This document shows positions 1 through 9,502 of a stretch of 62,000 bases of DNA, one piece after another. The notes beneath the pieces were generated by a model that saw nothing but the letters and a program-made list of their open reading frames with translations, was not told the origin of the DNA and did not search any database. Source of the stretch: Mesostigma viride. Lineage: Eukaryota > Streptophyta > Mesostigmatophyceae > Mesostigmatales > Mesostigmataceae. A program made the translations under genes and the position numbers. The number at the start of each line of letters is the position of its first letter. The stretch's first letter is position 1. The stretch covers positions 3,807,778 through 3,869,777 of the forward strand of contig RPFO01000072.1 in NCBI GenBank assembly GCA_009746045.1, written 5' to 3'.

Positions 1-481
1 ACGGGGCCGATGCATCGGCTGGAACTCGATTTTTGGCGGAAAATCGGCAGCAAGACATTTAGGTGTTAACCACCACTAGAGTTTTTGAGTCCAACGGCCG
101 GTTGGAATCCAAAAAAATGCCGAAATTCATGTCAAATTTATATAAATGTGACAGTTGACAGAATTAGAGATAATTAACATTATCAAAGCCAGCTGTTAGC
201 CATCAGCCTTACCCATCAGCAAAAATTTGGCGGAATTTCATTTCAATATTAGAATTCACAAATTTATTAATGAAATTTAATGTTCATCATTCAACCTCTT
301 CAGAATCCTCATTCAAAAAACACAAACATCATGCCCCTTTCCACTTGTACATACTAGCTCTCGGCCAAAATACAGCAGCGTAGCATTTTCCCCCCAAAAA
401 CTATGAGATAATCCGGGGGGAGATTGTTCCGCTGAGACCTGCATGTAGCTCCACCAAAACGCGTTTGCCATATCCCCTCCC
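1..481. other. No gene seen
   Basis: AT-rich sequence without a convincing coding stretch on either strand. It holds a CCAACGGCCGGTTGG-like palindrome near 91-106 that recurs in variant form near 1,309, 2,996, 3,056 and 3,247. Confidence 0.5.
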
Positions 482-1180
482 TCACCTCCTCTCTAATAAG
501 GCCTCAGTTGCGTTCTCATCAAATCCCATAATCAGGAACTGCACATGCCCCATTCTCCCCCCCTGCAGAGGCAGCCCCTCCAAAAGCTCACCCATTCTGC
601 CTCCTTACGCGCTCTCCTCCCGGAGAAAAAAAAATTCCTCATCCGGGTCATAAGGGTAGGCAGAACCAGGAAAATGCTCTTAACCCCCATAGTTTCATAA
701 TTATCGTACAAGTCATCCATTTCCTATTCCCAATTGGCGTAAGCGAGCTGTTCCACCCCCTCCAATACCCTCCAACACACGTCTCCTCTCAGCACGGCGG
801 GTGGACCTGAACAACCCTTCCATCGTCCTTGCTCGTGCATGTCCCTCTGGGGTGGTGCGTCCTACCACCCCTCAAACTTCCTTCACAATAACCTTAAAAT
901 ACATTCCCTTGGACGAGTGTGTAGGGGGGATATCAGCGCTGCCACCACGTGACTTGCTCGCCATACAATTCTCGGAAAAGAGACTCCGTTTCATGCACGA
1001 AGGGCCATTCCCGAATTCGTTCCACTACCCAGAAATCACTAAAGCTTGATTGGGGTCAACCTCCCCGGACACCGCTTCCCTAGCCCCTCTACAAAATGCT
1101 TCAAAGCGGGCTACGTCGGGCGCCTCCATAAAAGCTGCGACTTCGCGTACCAAAAATTCCAAACGCAGTGAGATATCCCA
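482..1180 (-). pseudogene. Decayed coding pieces downstream of MYND exon
   Basis: Several protein-like minus-strand stretches lie in a row but in different frames. The piece at 1,029-1,180 reads WDISLRLEFLVREVAAFME and onward, rich in charged and aliphatic residues. After a one-base shift, 933-1,028 reads VVERIREWPFVHETESLFRE and ends at TGA. Further pieces lie near 735-900 (Arg/Glu-rich) and at 482-600, ending in FDENATEALLERR and a TGA. The composition looks coding and the order matches the MYND exon upstream. The shifts could be short introns that I cannot place, or mutations. The parent protein is not recognised beyond its MYND finger. Confidence 0.4.
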
Positions 1181-1717
1181 CTTCCATTATCGGCCTCCGA
1201 CGTCAAACTTGTCCCCTCTGCAGCATAACATACATCGACGTCCATCTTAAAAAAAAAAATGAGGTTTTGTCGGAAAGAAAATTGCAAACGTTAGCGAGGT
1301 TTCCAATCCCTAACGCCGTTGGGTCACTAATTTGTTGTTAACCACTACAGTCGCATGAGGAGAAAACGAAAAGTCAAATTTTATTCGCAATTTCAAAGTT
1401 TGAAAGGAGAATCCACTATTACACCATTTTTTAACAACACAAATCAGGTCATTTTATTCATTCAAAGAAAAAGAGAAATTCACCATTACACCATTGTACA
1501 ACCAAAATGCGTCCATGTATCCAACCTCAAAAGCAAATTATTACTTCTACATTTTCCAGTTTTTCTATGAGGAAGAACCGTAGTAGAGGTGAAGGAAAGT
1601 CTTACTCAGAGAAGTCGACCTCGGTTCCATCCAGTATGGTCCTCGTCCTGTTTACCCCCCTATCACCCTGCCAGCCCCTCCCTTGCTTGCCTCAGACGTT
1701 CGCATCTATCCTTATGC

Positions 1718-1927
1718 CTACTCCAAGTCAGCACGCTGGCACTCCTCACTGCAATATCTGGCATCCCTACATCCTCTACACCACTTCTGAGGGCCTGTGT
1801 CGCAAACCCACACCCCTCCTGGAGCAATTTCGCATACCACGCATGGGATCCCCATCCCCTCCACGATCGGGTCAGAGAGCAAGAAAAAGTTCATGTTGAA
1901 GAGGGTACCTTCTGCCCTACACCGCAT
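1718..1927 (-). CDS. MYND-type zinc-finger exon
   Basis: The minus-strand frame contains a MYND-like cysteine pattern: CVVC, then a 17-residue spacer, CRGC, RDARYC, SEEC and QRADLE. MYND fingers bind two zinc ions and mediate protein-protein contacts, often in transcriptional regulators or SMYD-type methyltransferases. The last part of the domain (usually W-x2-H-x3-C) is absent because the frame stops right after QRADLE. A possible GT splice donor (GGA/GTAGGC) sits there, so the domain may continue in a following exon. The 5' limit is uncertain; a gggcag acceptor just inside the frame is one option. No SET domain is visible nearby. Confidence 0.6.
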   Translation of the reverse strand: MRCRAEGTLFNMNFFLLSDPIVEGMGIPCVVCEIAPGGVWVCDTGPQKWCRGCRDARYCSEECQRADLE

Positions 1928-1929
1928 CC

Positions 1930-3370
1930 GCCCTCACGCGCAGGAAGACGTAACATTCGGGGGTAAAATGCGCGCCTAGCGTGCACCCCAAGCTGAAGCC
2001 CCTTGGCTCTTCCCCAACTCTTATCTTTGGCCCCTTTGTAATGAACGACACCAAAGTCGGAACCCCTCGTTGGGGTCTATTTGGCGCTCTTAGATCCATC
2101 TTGTGGTACGAAAACCCTCTTGAATACAGAAGTCATATCAGCTAGCTGGGCGTACATTTAACCTCTCCATGGCTGACGAATCAGAACAATAAACGCCAAG
2201 TGGCGGCCTTCTCTCCTGCGCACACGAACTTCATCGAATATGACACGCGACAGAAAGCGAACTTGTTTGTAAACGTTTTGAAGACGCTTCCGTAGCTTCA
2301 TTCACGATCTCGGACTCCATCTTTTTCAGGGAAAAACAACAAAAAAATTTACCATCGCGGCCCAAAAAAACGCTTTCCCAATTAGTGTGTTTGCCTAATT
2401 TTATTGTAATCATCATTTTGAAAAACAGTCAGGTCCTTCACAAACCTCAGAAAATTGATTTCATTAAATGGCATATACATTTAAAAACATTCTTAGGTCG
2501 CAGCACTACCTTTTTGCGTTTCAGTTACGTTTTTTCCCGGTTGAATTAAGTTGACACCCATCCCCTTCTCGTCGAATTAAGGGCCGGCATTTCGTCCACT
2601 TTCAGCTTGTAATCATCTTTTTCATCACAAAACCATGGCTTGGAATTAAATCCCCAAAATTTCTCAATCGCTTCTACAATTCGGCTGGCCAGTTTTTTGG
2701 CCCCCCGTCAATGCCTCTTCTCTCTGTTCGACACCGAACGTCCTTGTCTTTCTCCAATTGAAAAAACTGCACGTGAAGCCACAACTGGCAACAACCAAAT
2801 GTAACGTAACCTAGTACCTTCAGGGGCGGGTTAATTCATCAGCCGGATAGAATTTTATTTTTACAACGCCACTGCCGTGGCAATTACAAGACAATGAAGT
2901 TAGGAGAGATAAAAACGCGTAATGCAACGGCTGATAAAACTGGCGTATAATAAAAATAACGCAAAAAAAAAAACAAGACACTTTTTTTGGCAGGTCCAAC
3001 GCCGTTGGCATCACGTAAATCACAACAGCAATGATGGAAACTGATTTTGCAAGTCTCCAACGGCGGTTGGCATCAGAAAATCAGAAGAGTGAGCGACTGC
3101 CCAAAAAACGCATAATAATAAACAAGACCTTGCAGGCTGGTTGCAGACGCGAATTCTTGTGTGGCGAGTGGAATCTGCAAGGAATGCGCAAAAACGTTGC
3201 AATCAGATCTTACAAGGATTACATATTTCCACATTTAGTTTTCAGGTCCAACGGCCGTTGGAATGAGATAAATAAGAATTACCACTACATGCGTGTGGAG
3301 AAAATTGTGCGGGGTGACAGAATAAATTCCAAGTTGCCAGCAGTGGGAGGGAGGGGAAAAGGAGTGTCAA
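1930..3370. other. No gene seen
   Basis: About 1.4 kb of AT-leaning sequence with only short frames lacking recognisable domains. Two variants of a CCAACG-CCGTTGG palindrome lie near 2,996-3,010 and 3,056-3,070, and a third near 3,247-3,260. Confidence 0.45.
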
Positions 3371-3382
3371 TGAAATGCCCCC

Positions 3383-4118
3383 CCTCGGAGGGAGGGAGGG
3401 AGGGAGGGAGGAGGGAAGGAGAGAAGAGGGAGGGGGAGGGAAGGAGGGAGGGAAGTAGGAGGGAGGAACGAGGAAGGAGAAGGAGGAGGGAGGGAGCGGA
3501 GGAGGGGAGGGAGGAGGAGGAGGGATGAGGGAAGGAGGAAGGAGGGAAGGAAGGGAGGAGGGACAGAAGGGAAAGGAGAGGGAAGGAGGGACGGAGGAAG
3601 AGGAAGGAGGGGAAGGAGGGAAGGAGGGGAAGGAGGGAAGGAGGGACGGAGGGAAGGAGGGAAGGAGGGAAGGAGGGAAGGAGGAAGGAGGGAAAGGAGG
3701 GAAGGAGGGAAGGAGGGAAGGAAGGGAAGGAGGGAAGGAGGGAAGGGGAGAGGGAAGGAGGGAAGGAGGGAAGGAGGAAGGAGGGAAGGAGGGAAGGAGG
3801 GAAGGAAGGAAGGAGGGAAGAGGGAAGGAGGGAAGGAGGAAGGAGGAAGGAGAGAAGGAGGGAAGAGGGAGAGGGAAGGAGGGAAGGAGGGAAGGAGGGA
3901 AGGAGGGAAGGAGGGAAGGAGGGAAGGAGGGAAGGAGGGAAGGAGGGAAAGGAGGAGGGAAGATGGGAAGGAGGGAAGGAGGGAAGGAGGGAAGGAGGGA
4001 AGGAGGGAAGGAGGGAAGGACGGAAGGAGGGAAGGAGGGAAGGAGGAAGGAGGGAAGGAGGGAAGGAGGAAGGAGGGAAGGAGGGAAGGAGAAGGAGGGA
4101 AGGAGAGGAGGGAAGGAT
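3383..4118 (+). repeat. Homopurine (GGAGGGAA)n-type tract
   Basis: About 735 bp of nearly pure G/A on the plus strand, mostly the 8-mer GGAGGGAA and variants. Long frames on both strands (Pro/Ser/Leu/Phe or Gly/Arg/Glu/Lys) are by-products of the repeat, not genes. Confidence 0.95.
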
Positions 4119-4125
4119 AAATACC

Positions 4126-4562
4126 TAGGGGGGGGGGGCTGGCATGCATAAATACCGAGAGGGGGTGCTGGCATGCATTAAATACCGAGGGGGGTGCTGG
4201 CATGCATAAATACCTATAAGGGGGGGCTGGCATGCATAAATACGTCGGGGGGGTCGCTGGCATGCATAAATACCTAGGGGGGTGCTGGCATGCATAAATA
4301 CCTAGGGGGGTGCTGGCATGCATAAATACCTAGGGGGGGCTTGGCATGCATAAATACCTAGGGGGGGTGCTGGCATGCATAAATACCTAGGGGGGTGCTG
4401 GCATGCATAAATACCTAGGGGGGGGGGCTGGCATGCATAAATACCGAGGGGGGGTGCTGGCATGCATAAATACCTAGGGGGGGTGCTGGCATGCATAAAT
4501 ACCTAGGGGGGGTGCAGGCATGCATAATACCGAGGGGGGTGCTGGCATGCATAAATACCTAG
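4126..4562 (+). repeat. 29-bp minisatellite, left part
   Basis: About 15 copies of a ~29-bp unit containing TGCTGGCATGCATAAATACC followed by TAG and a run of G whose length varies between copies. Because 29 is not a multiple of 3, the unit cycles through all frames and gives spurious repetitive frames. The array is interrupted at a CTAG by a transposon and resumes at 6,284. Confidence 0.95.
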
Positions 4563-6283
4563 CTCGTCGTCTGTCCCTGGTCCTCTACGAGGACTGAGTT
4601 GAACTCAGTCCTCTCTAGAGGACCGAGTTTTGGGTTTCCGTAGAAAATTCGCGCCCCGGTCAGAATGTTTGACAAAAAAATTCTCTCAAAATTTATTCAA
4701 ATACTGCGTGAAAAGATCTTTCTTGGACATATTTTTGGGGTTTTTTGGATTTTATGAGCGGCTAAATGTACGGTCAAAGTACAGGTGGTAAGGGTACTTT
4801 TCCACGTGAAACGCGAGTTTCCGGAAATGCACGACCTAGCCATGGCGGCTCGCGCCCATTGCATTGCAGTTTACGTTTGCGGACGAGTAGCTGTCCAAAA
4901 CTCAGGAAATAAAGATTAACATGCCCTAAGATGATAAAAAACAATTTTTAGCTTGCGGGGGATGCGATTCACCCGGTTGGCGGCACTGTTCTTGCTGCGA
5001 AAAAACTGCGATAAGGCAGGTCGACGGAATTGATGACTGCGCTTTGCTTTCCGGCGCAATTTCAATGGCTGATAGGTTCTTTCTACATTGTAACATGCCT
5101 TGTATTAGAATAAATTGAAGTGACAGTATAGATTGATGATTTCGACCATTCTGTCACGTCATGGCCTATGTGCCGCAAAATGCCACTTTTGCGGGCACCG
5201 CTGGGCCAAGGTAACGCCAGCCGTGCCAGGTAAAGCCGGATAATCGTTGCCTCTCGTTTCTTGTATGTTTCGTACATGAGTTTAAGTTGCGAGGCGTTGT
5301 CAGGTTCAAGTCTTTGATGCTCTTTCTTGACCGTTTGCCTGCCCCTCTCTAAAACCCCTTTTCAGATGATGTTATCAGGCATTGCCTTAACCCAGTGTAG
5401 TTGTGCAGGGTTTTAGGAGCTGTGCAGGTTTAAACACCTTCATAGATGTTAGTTATTCTTTTGCTACGTTCATACTGCATGATTGTGTGGCCACGGGCTG
5501 CGTCAAGGGTGCATTCAAGCTTATACGGGTGAGTGAAAAGTTTGGTGACAAACCACTTGCCATCATGTGCCAGCAACTATGTTTGGCCAACATCATGGCA
5601 AGGCAAAACAGCTATAGCCATATCTATTGTTTTAGAAACAATGGAAATATGCTTAACCTACCCATTATATTGGTGGTTGACACTTATAACATAACCCTTT
5701 GTTGGTAGGTATCCAAGCCCATTCCCTACATGCATGCATAGGCTCTCACTACATGATAAGGTATGATAACCTGAAGTATGATGATGCAAGTGTGTTGTCC
5801 TGTAATGCTTGAAGGGAAATGAGTTTGTTGGGTGGTGGTGCCACGGCGTGGTGTGTAGTATGACCGCACTTACATGCTAGCAAAGTTAGCAAAAGCCCCA
5901 TTCCTCTCCTGAGGACTGAGAGTTTTTTAATTGTATCAGGCAGTTGCAGTGGCCAAATCGAGCCCAGTTTTTTGCCACGTTCAAGAAACTTATATTGTTT
6001 GCTGCCTAATATTTTTCTTCATGCACCAGGATTGATTGAATTTTTCCCACTCGTTCTTATCCCGAAAAATGCAAATTCGCGAGGGGGCAACGTCCGTGTA
6101 ATTTTAGGTGTTCGGGTTCAAGTTTTCACATATGCAGTATTTTTTGCCAACAAAAAATGACATCTAGTACACCCCTGATCCACATCAAAACATTTGGGAT
6201 GGACCCCCCACCTAATCGCTACACGCGGTTTGAAGTTGTCAACTCAGTCCTCCTGTGAGGACTGAGTTGGGACAGACGACGAG
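4563..6283. mobile_element. 1.72-kb TIR element in minisatellite
   Basis: The ends are perfect inverted repeats: CTCGTCGTCTGTCCC at 4,563-4,577 and its complement at 6,269-6,283. CTAG flanks both sides (4,559-4,562 and 6,284-6,287). Removing the element with one CTAG restores an intact 29-bp unit. The overlap is palindromic, so a TA duplication fits equally well. Just inside each end is a hairpin built from AGGACTGAGTT (4,589-4,613 and 6,241-6,268). No transposase-like frame is visible; the longest plus-strand frame (5,403-5,708) has no recognised domain. It is a non-autonomous DNA transposon, superfamily undecided. Confidence 0.85.
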
Positions 6284-7440
6284 CTAGGGGGTGCTGGCAT
6301 GCATAAATACCTAGGGGGGGGGCTGTGGCATGCATTAAATACCTAGGGGGGGGGCTGCATGCATAAATACCTAGGGGGTGCTGGCATGCATAAATACCTA
6401 GGGGGTGCTGGCATGCATAAATTACCTAGGGGGGGGGCTGGCATGCATAAATACGTCGGGGGGTGCTGGCATGCATAAATACCCTAGGGGGTGCTGGCAT
6501 GCATATAAATACCTAGGGGGGGTGCTGCATGCATTAAATACCTAGGGGGGGGGCTGCCATTCGTACCTTTTTTTTCTTTTTTTATTTTAAGCCGGCCTGG
6601 GCCAGCGGTGCGGGTGGACGAAAACTGATAGCATTCCCGTTCGTGCATCCCGTGACCACCGGCCACCAAACGGAGGCACGACACCAAGGCAGATCAAGCA
6701 CCAAAGGAGCAGGCAAGGACGTTGACGTTATTAACCAAGAATGGGGTGCTGGCATGCATCAATACCTAGGGGGGGTGCTGGCATGCATAAATACATGGGG
6801 GGTGCTGGCATGCATAAATACCTAGGGGGGGCTGGCATGCATAAATACGTCGGGGGGGTCGCTGGCATGCATAAATACGTCGGGTGGGTGCTGGCAATGC
6901 ATAAATACCTAGGGGGGTGCTGGCATGCATAAATACCTAGGGGGGGTGCTGGCATGCATAAATACCGAGGGGGGGGTGCTGGCATGCATAAATACCTAGG
7001 GGGGTGCTGGCATGCAAAATACCTAGGGGGGGGGCTGGCATGCATAAATACGTCGGGGGGGTCGCTGGCATGCATAAATACGTCGGTGTGGGGTGCTGCA
7101 TGCATAAATACCTTAGGGGGGTGCTGGCATGCATAAATACCTAGGGGGGGCTGGCATGCATAAATACCTAGGGGGGGTGCTGGCATGCATAAATACCTAG
7201 GGGGGGTGCTGGCATGCATAAATACCTAGGGGGGGGGCTGGCATGCATAAATACCGAGGGGGGGGGCTGGCATGCATAAATACCGAGGGGGGGGTCTGGC
7301 GCATAAATACCTAGGGGGGTGCAGGCATGCATAAATACCGAGGGGGGGGTGCTGGCATGGCATAAATACCTTAGGGGGGTGCTGCCATGCATAAATACCT
7401 AGGGGGGGTGCTGGCATGCATAAATACCTAGGGGGGGGGC
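6284..7440 (+). repeat. 29-bp minisatellite, right part
   Basis: Continuation of the 29-bp array seen at 4,126-4,562, with CCTAGG, CGTCGG and CCGAGG variants. It contains one unrelated block at 6,552-6,744 and is followed by a second copy of that block. Confidence 0.95.
6552..6744 (+). repeat. ~190-bp block within minisatellite, copy 1
   Basis: A non-minisatellite block that starts GGCTGCCATTCGTACC, includes a T-rich stretch and ends TTATTAACCAAGAATGGGG. It recurs at 7,438-7,630 with few differences, so a larger unit (block plus minisatellite) has been duplicated. Confidence 0.9.
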
Positions 7441-7630
7441 TGCCATTCGTACCTTTTTTTCTTTTTTTATTTTTAAGCCGGCCTGGGGCAGCGGCGGCGG
7501 GTGGAGGAAAACTGATAGCGTTCCCGTTTGTGCATCCCGTGAACCACCGGCCACCAAACGGAGGCACGACACCAAGGCGGATCAACACCAAAGGAAGCAG
7601 CAAGGACGTTGACGTTATTAACCAAGAATG
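7438..7630 (+). repeat. ~190-bp block within minisatellite, copy 2
   Basis: Second copy of the block at 6,552-6,744; the copies lie about 886 bp apart. A single further minisatellite unit follows before the GC-rich repeat begins. Confidence 0.9.
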
Positions 7631-7682
7631 GGGGTGCTGGCATGCATTAAATACGTCGGGTGGGGTGCTGGCAATGCATACC

Positions 7683-7965
7683 GGAGAGAAGGGCGGAGAG
7701 GGGGGCGGAGAGGGGGGCGGTCGAAGGGCGGAGAGCGGGCGGAGAGAAGGGTGGAGAGGGGGCGGGTCAAAGGGCGGAGAGGGGGCGGGTCCAAGGGCGG
7801 AGAGGGGCGGGTCGAAGGGTGGAGAGGGGGCGGGTCAAAGGGCGGAGAGGGGGGCGGGTCGAAGGGCGGAGAGGGGGCGGGTCGACCGGCGCATCGGGGG
7901 AAGGGGGAAGGAGGGGGGGGAGGGGAGGAGGCTCGAAGGGGAATTCGGGGGCGTCGGGGGGGGGA
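7683..7965 (+). repeat. GC-rich ~23-bp repeat
   Basis: Imperfect tandem copies of GGGCGGAGAGGGGGCGGGTC with spacer variants. The long Arg/Gly/Glu or Pro/Ser/Arg frames across it on both strands reflect the repeat. Confidence 0.85.
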
Positions 7966-7968
7966 TGC

Positions 7969-8994
7969 TGGGGCGTGCCGTCGACTACTGCAAAAAGCTC
8001 CTTTCGCCTGGCGGGCACGTTCGATCAAGAGCAACGGCTAGTCATCTGTCAAAGGGTAAGTTAATCTGAGTGAATATGGTCGGTTAAATTATGATGTTTG
8101 CATATTCCCAAGTTTGATTTGCGAATGTAATGATAACTAATTGCGCCGCTCGTCATTGCTTGTCCCACCCACAGGTGACGAGTCTGAAGAGGAGCCGCCA
8201 AAGGATGTCATGCATGCCGGCCCACCCAAAGGGTTTGTGGAAGATTCGGAAGAATCGGAAGAATCGGAACCGGAGGATCCAGCGCCACAAAGACGTGTCA
8301 CAGTTACCGCAACCCAGCCCAAGCCACTAGACAAGAAAGTGCCACCACCAAGTTGGCAGCCGTGGATGGAGAATCTGGAAGGTGTGGGGGGGGGAAACGG
8401 GTCGTGCCCCGCTCGCCTGTTGGATGTCCGGTTTCGGTATTGTGCAAGCACGGCGGTGAATTTTGCCAGTATCGGAAGAACCAACTCCAGCGCCTTGATA
8501 CGTTGTGGAAGCCCACGTGGGCTGCTGATTCGGTGGCTAAACTCAATGCAGACCCAATGAAGCTGGCACACATGCCTGATTTCCACGTCGACACGTTCCT
8601 GGTGCATGGAGTCGTTCGAAAGGTGGATAAAACGGGCGTGTGGTGCGTTAAATTTTGGGCAGAAGGGTGTGACGAAAAGGGAATCTGGATTAATGGGGAG
8701 AAGGGGACGATGCCCAACATAATTTTCAAGGTACAACAAGACGAGATGCGGAACTGTTTCAAGCCACCTGAGGGAACGTATTTGGAGTGGTGGATGGACA
8801 AGGGGTACCTGGCGACCAGATCTTCCCCAGCGACCAGATCTTCCCCACGACTCCAAGAGAAGGGGGGAGACCAAGCCGCAGGGCAGGGCAAACGAAAACC
8901 TCAAGGGAAGGCTGGCGCAGATGTGCGGGAGGGGGGTGTAAAGAAGCCCAGCGGACGGGCACCTGTAAAGAAACGCCTGTTAGTAGGTAGTTAG
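7969..8994 (+). CDS. Unrecognised intron-containing gene, frameshifted
   Basis: A GT-AG intron is visible at 8,056-8,174 (donor AAAGG/GTAAGTTAATC, acceptor CCCACCCACAG/GTGACG). The second exon opens with an acidic segment (DESEEEPPKD, EDSEESEESEPEDP), then VPPPSWQPWMENLEG. Within a run of eight or more G near 8,388-8,396 the frame moves by one base. It then continues to the TAG at 8,994 through a Cys- and Trp-containing region (FHVDTFLVHGVVRKVDKTGVW, CVKFWAEGCDEKGIWINGEKG, YLEWWMDKGYL) and a basic tail (VKKPSGRAPVKKRLL). The intron phase fits the first-exon frame ending SHLSK. AATAAA-like signals follow near 9,281-9,320. I do not recognise the family. The G-run shift may be a sequencing error. 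Confidence 0.5.
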
Positions 8995-9502
8995 ATAGCT
9001 TACTTGATCTGAACTCGTGTACATTTGTAAAGATCGATCTGTACATCTGTCTCCATCTGGAGCATTCACTTGACTATTCAAAGTTCAAGTGGGAATTACT
9101 GGTTGGGTTGTGCACAGGCTTGTGCACAATTTTGGCAATAATTATAATTCGTTCTATAAATAGAACTCGCGGGGTCGTGGAGAGGGTTGTGCAATTGTAA
9201 ATAATCTACAACTTGTCTCACTTGCTTACCCTCCGAGTGCATGACACTATGACAAAAACAGCCAATTTTACCCCGACTTGAATAAATTTTAATAAATGTT
9301 AATAAATTTTAATAAATTTAAGCAATCTAGTAATGAAAAGTGCACGCGGAAAGCGCACCAGTGACCAAATGGCATGAAATGGTAATGATTTCATGTGGAA
9401 ACGCATTCACAATGAGCATCAATTGTCATGTATTTGTTGAAATGGCGTCTCCTCAAGTAATAAAATTTGGCATGGGTATTGTAGATTGATTGTGGGCCCC
9501 CC
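8995..9502. other. AT-rich spacer
   Basis: Downstream region of the preceding gene, with several near-repeats of AATAAATTTTAATAAAT near 9,281-9,320. Nothing else recognised. Confidence 0.5.

Noticed and set aside
3031-4323. Long Pro/Ser/Phe-rich and Gly/Arg/Glu-rich frames
   Set aside because: Products of the purine tract and the 29-bp minisatellite on both strands.
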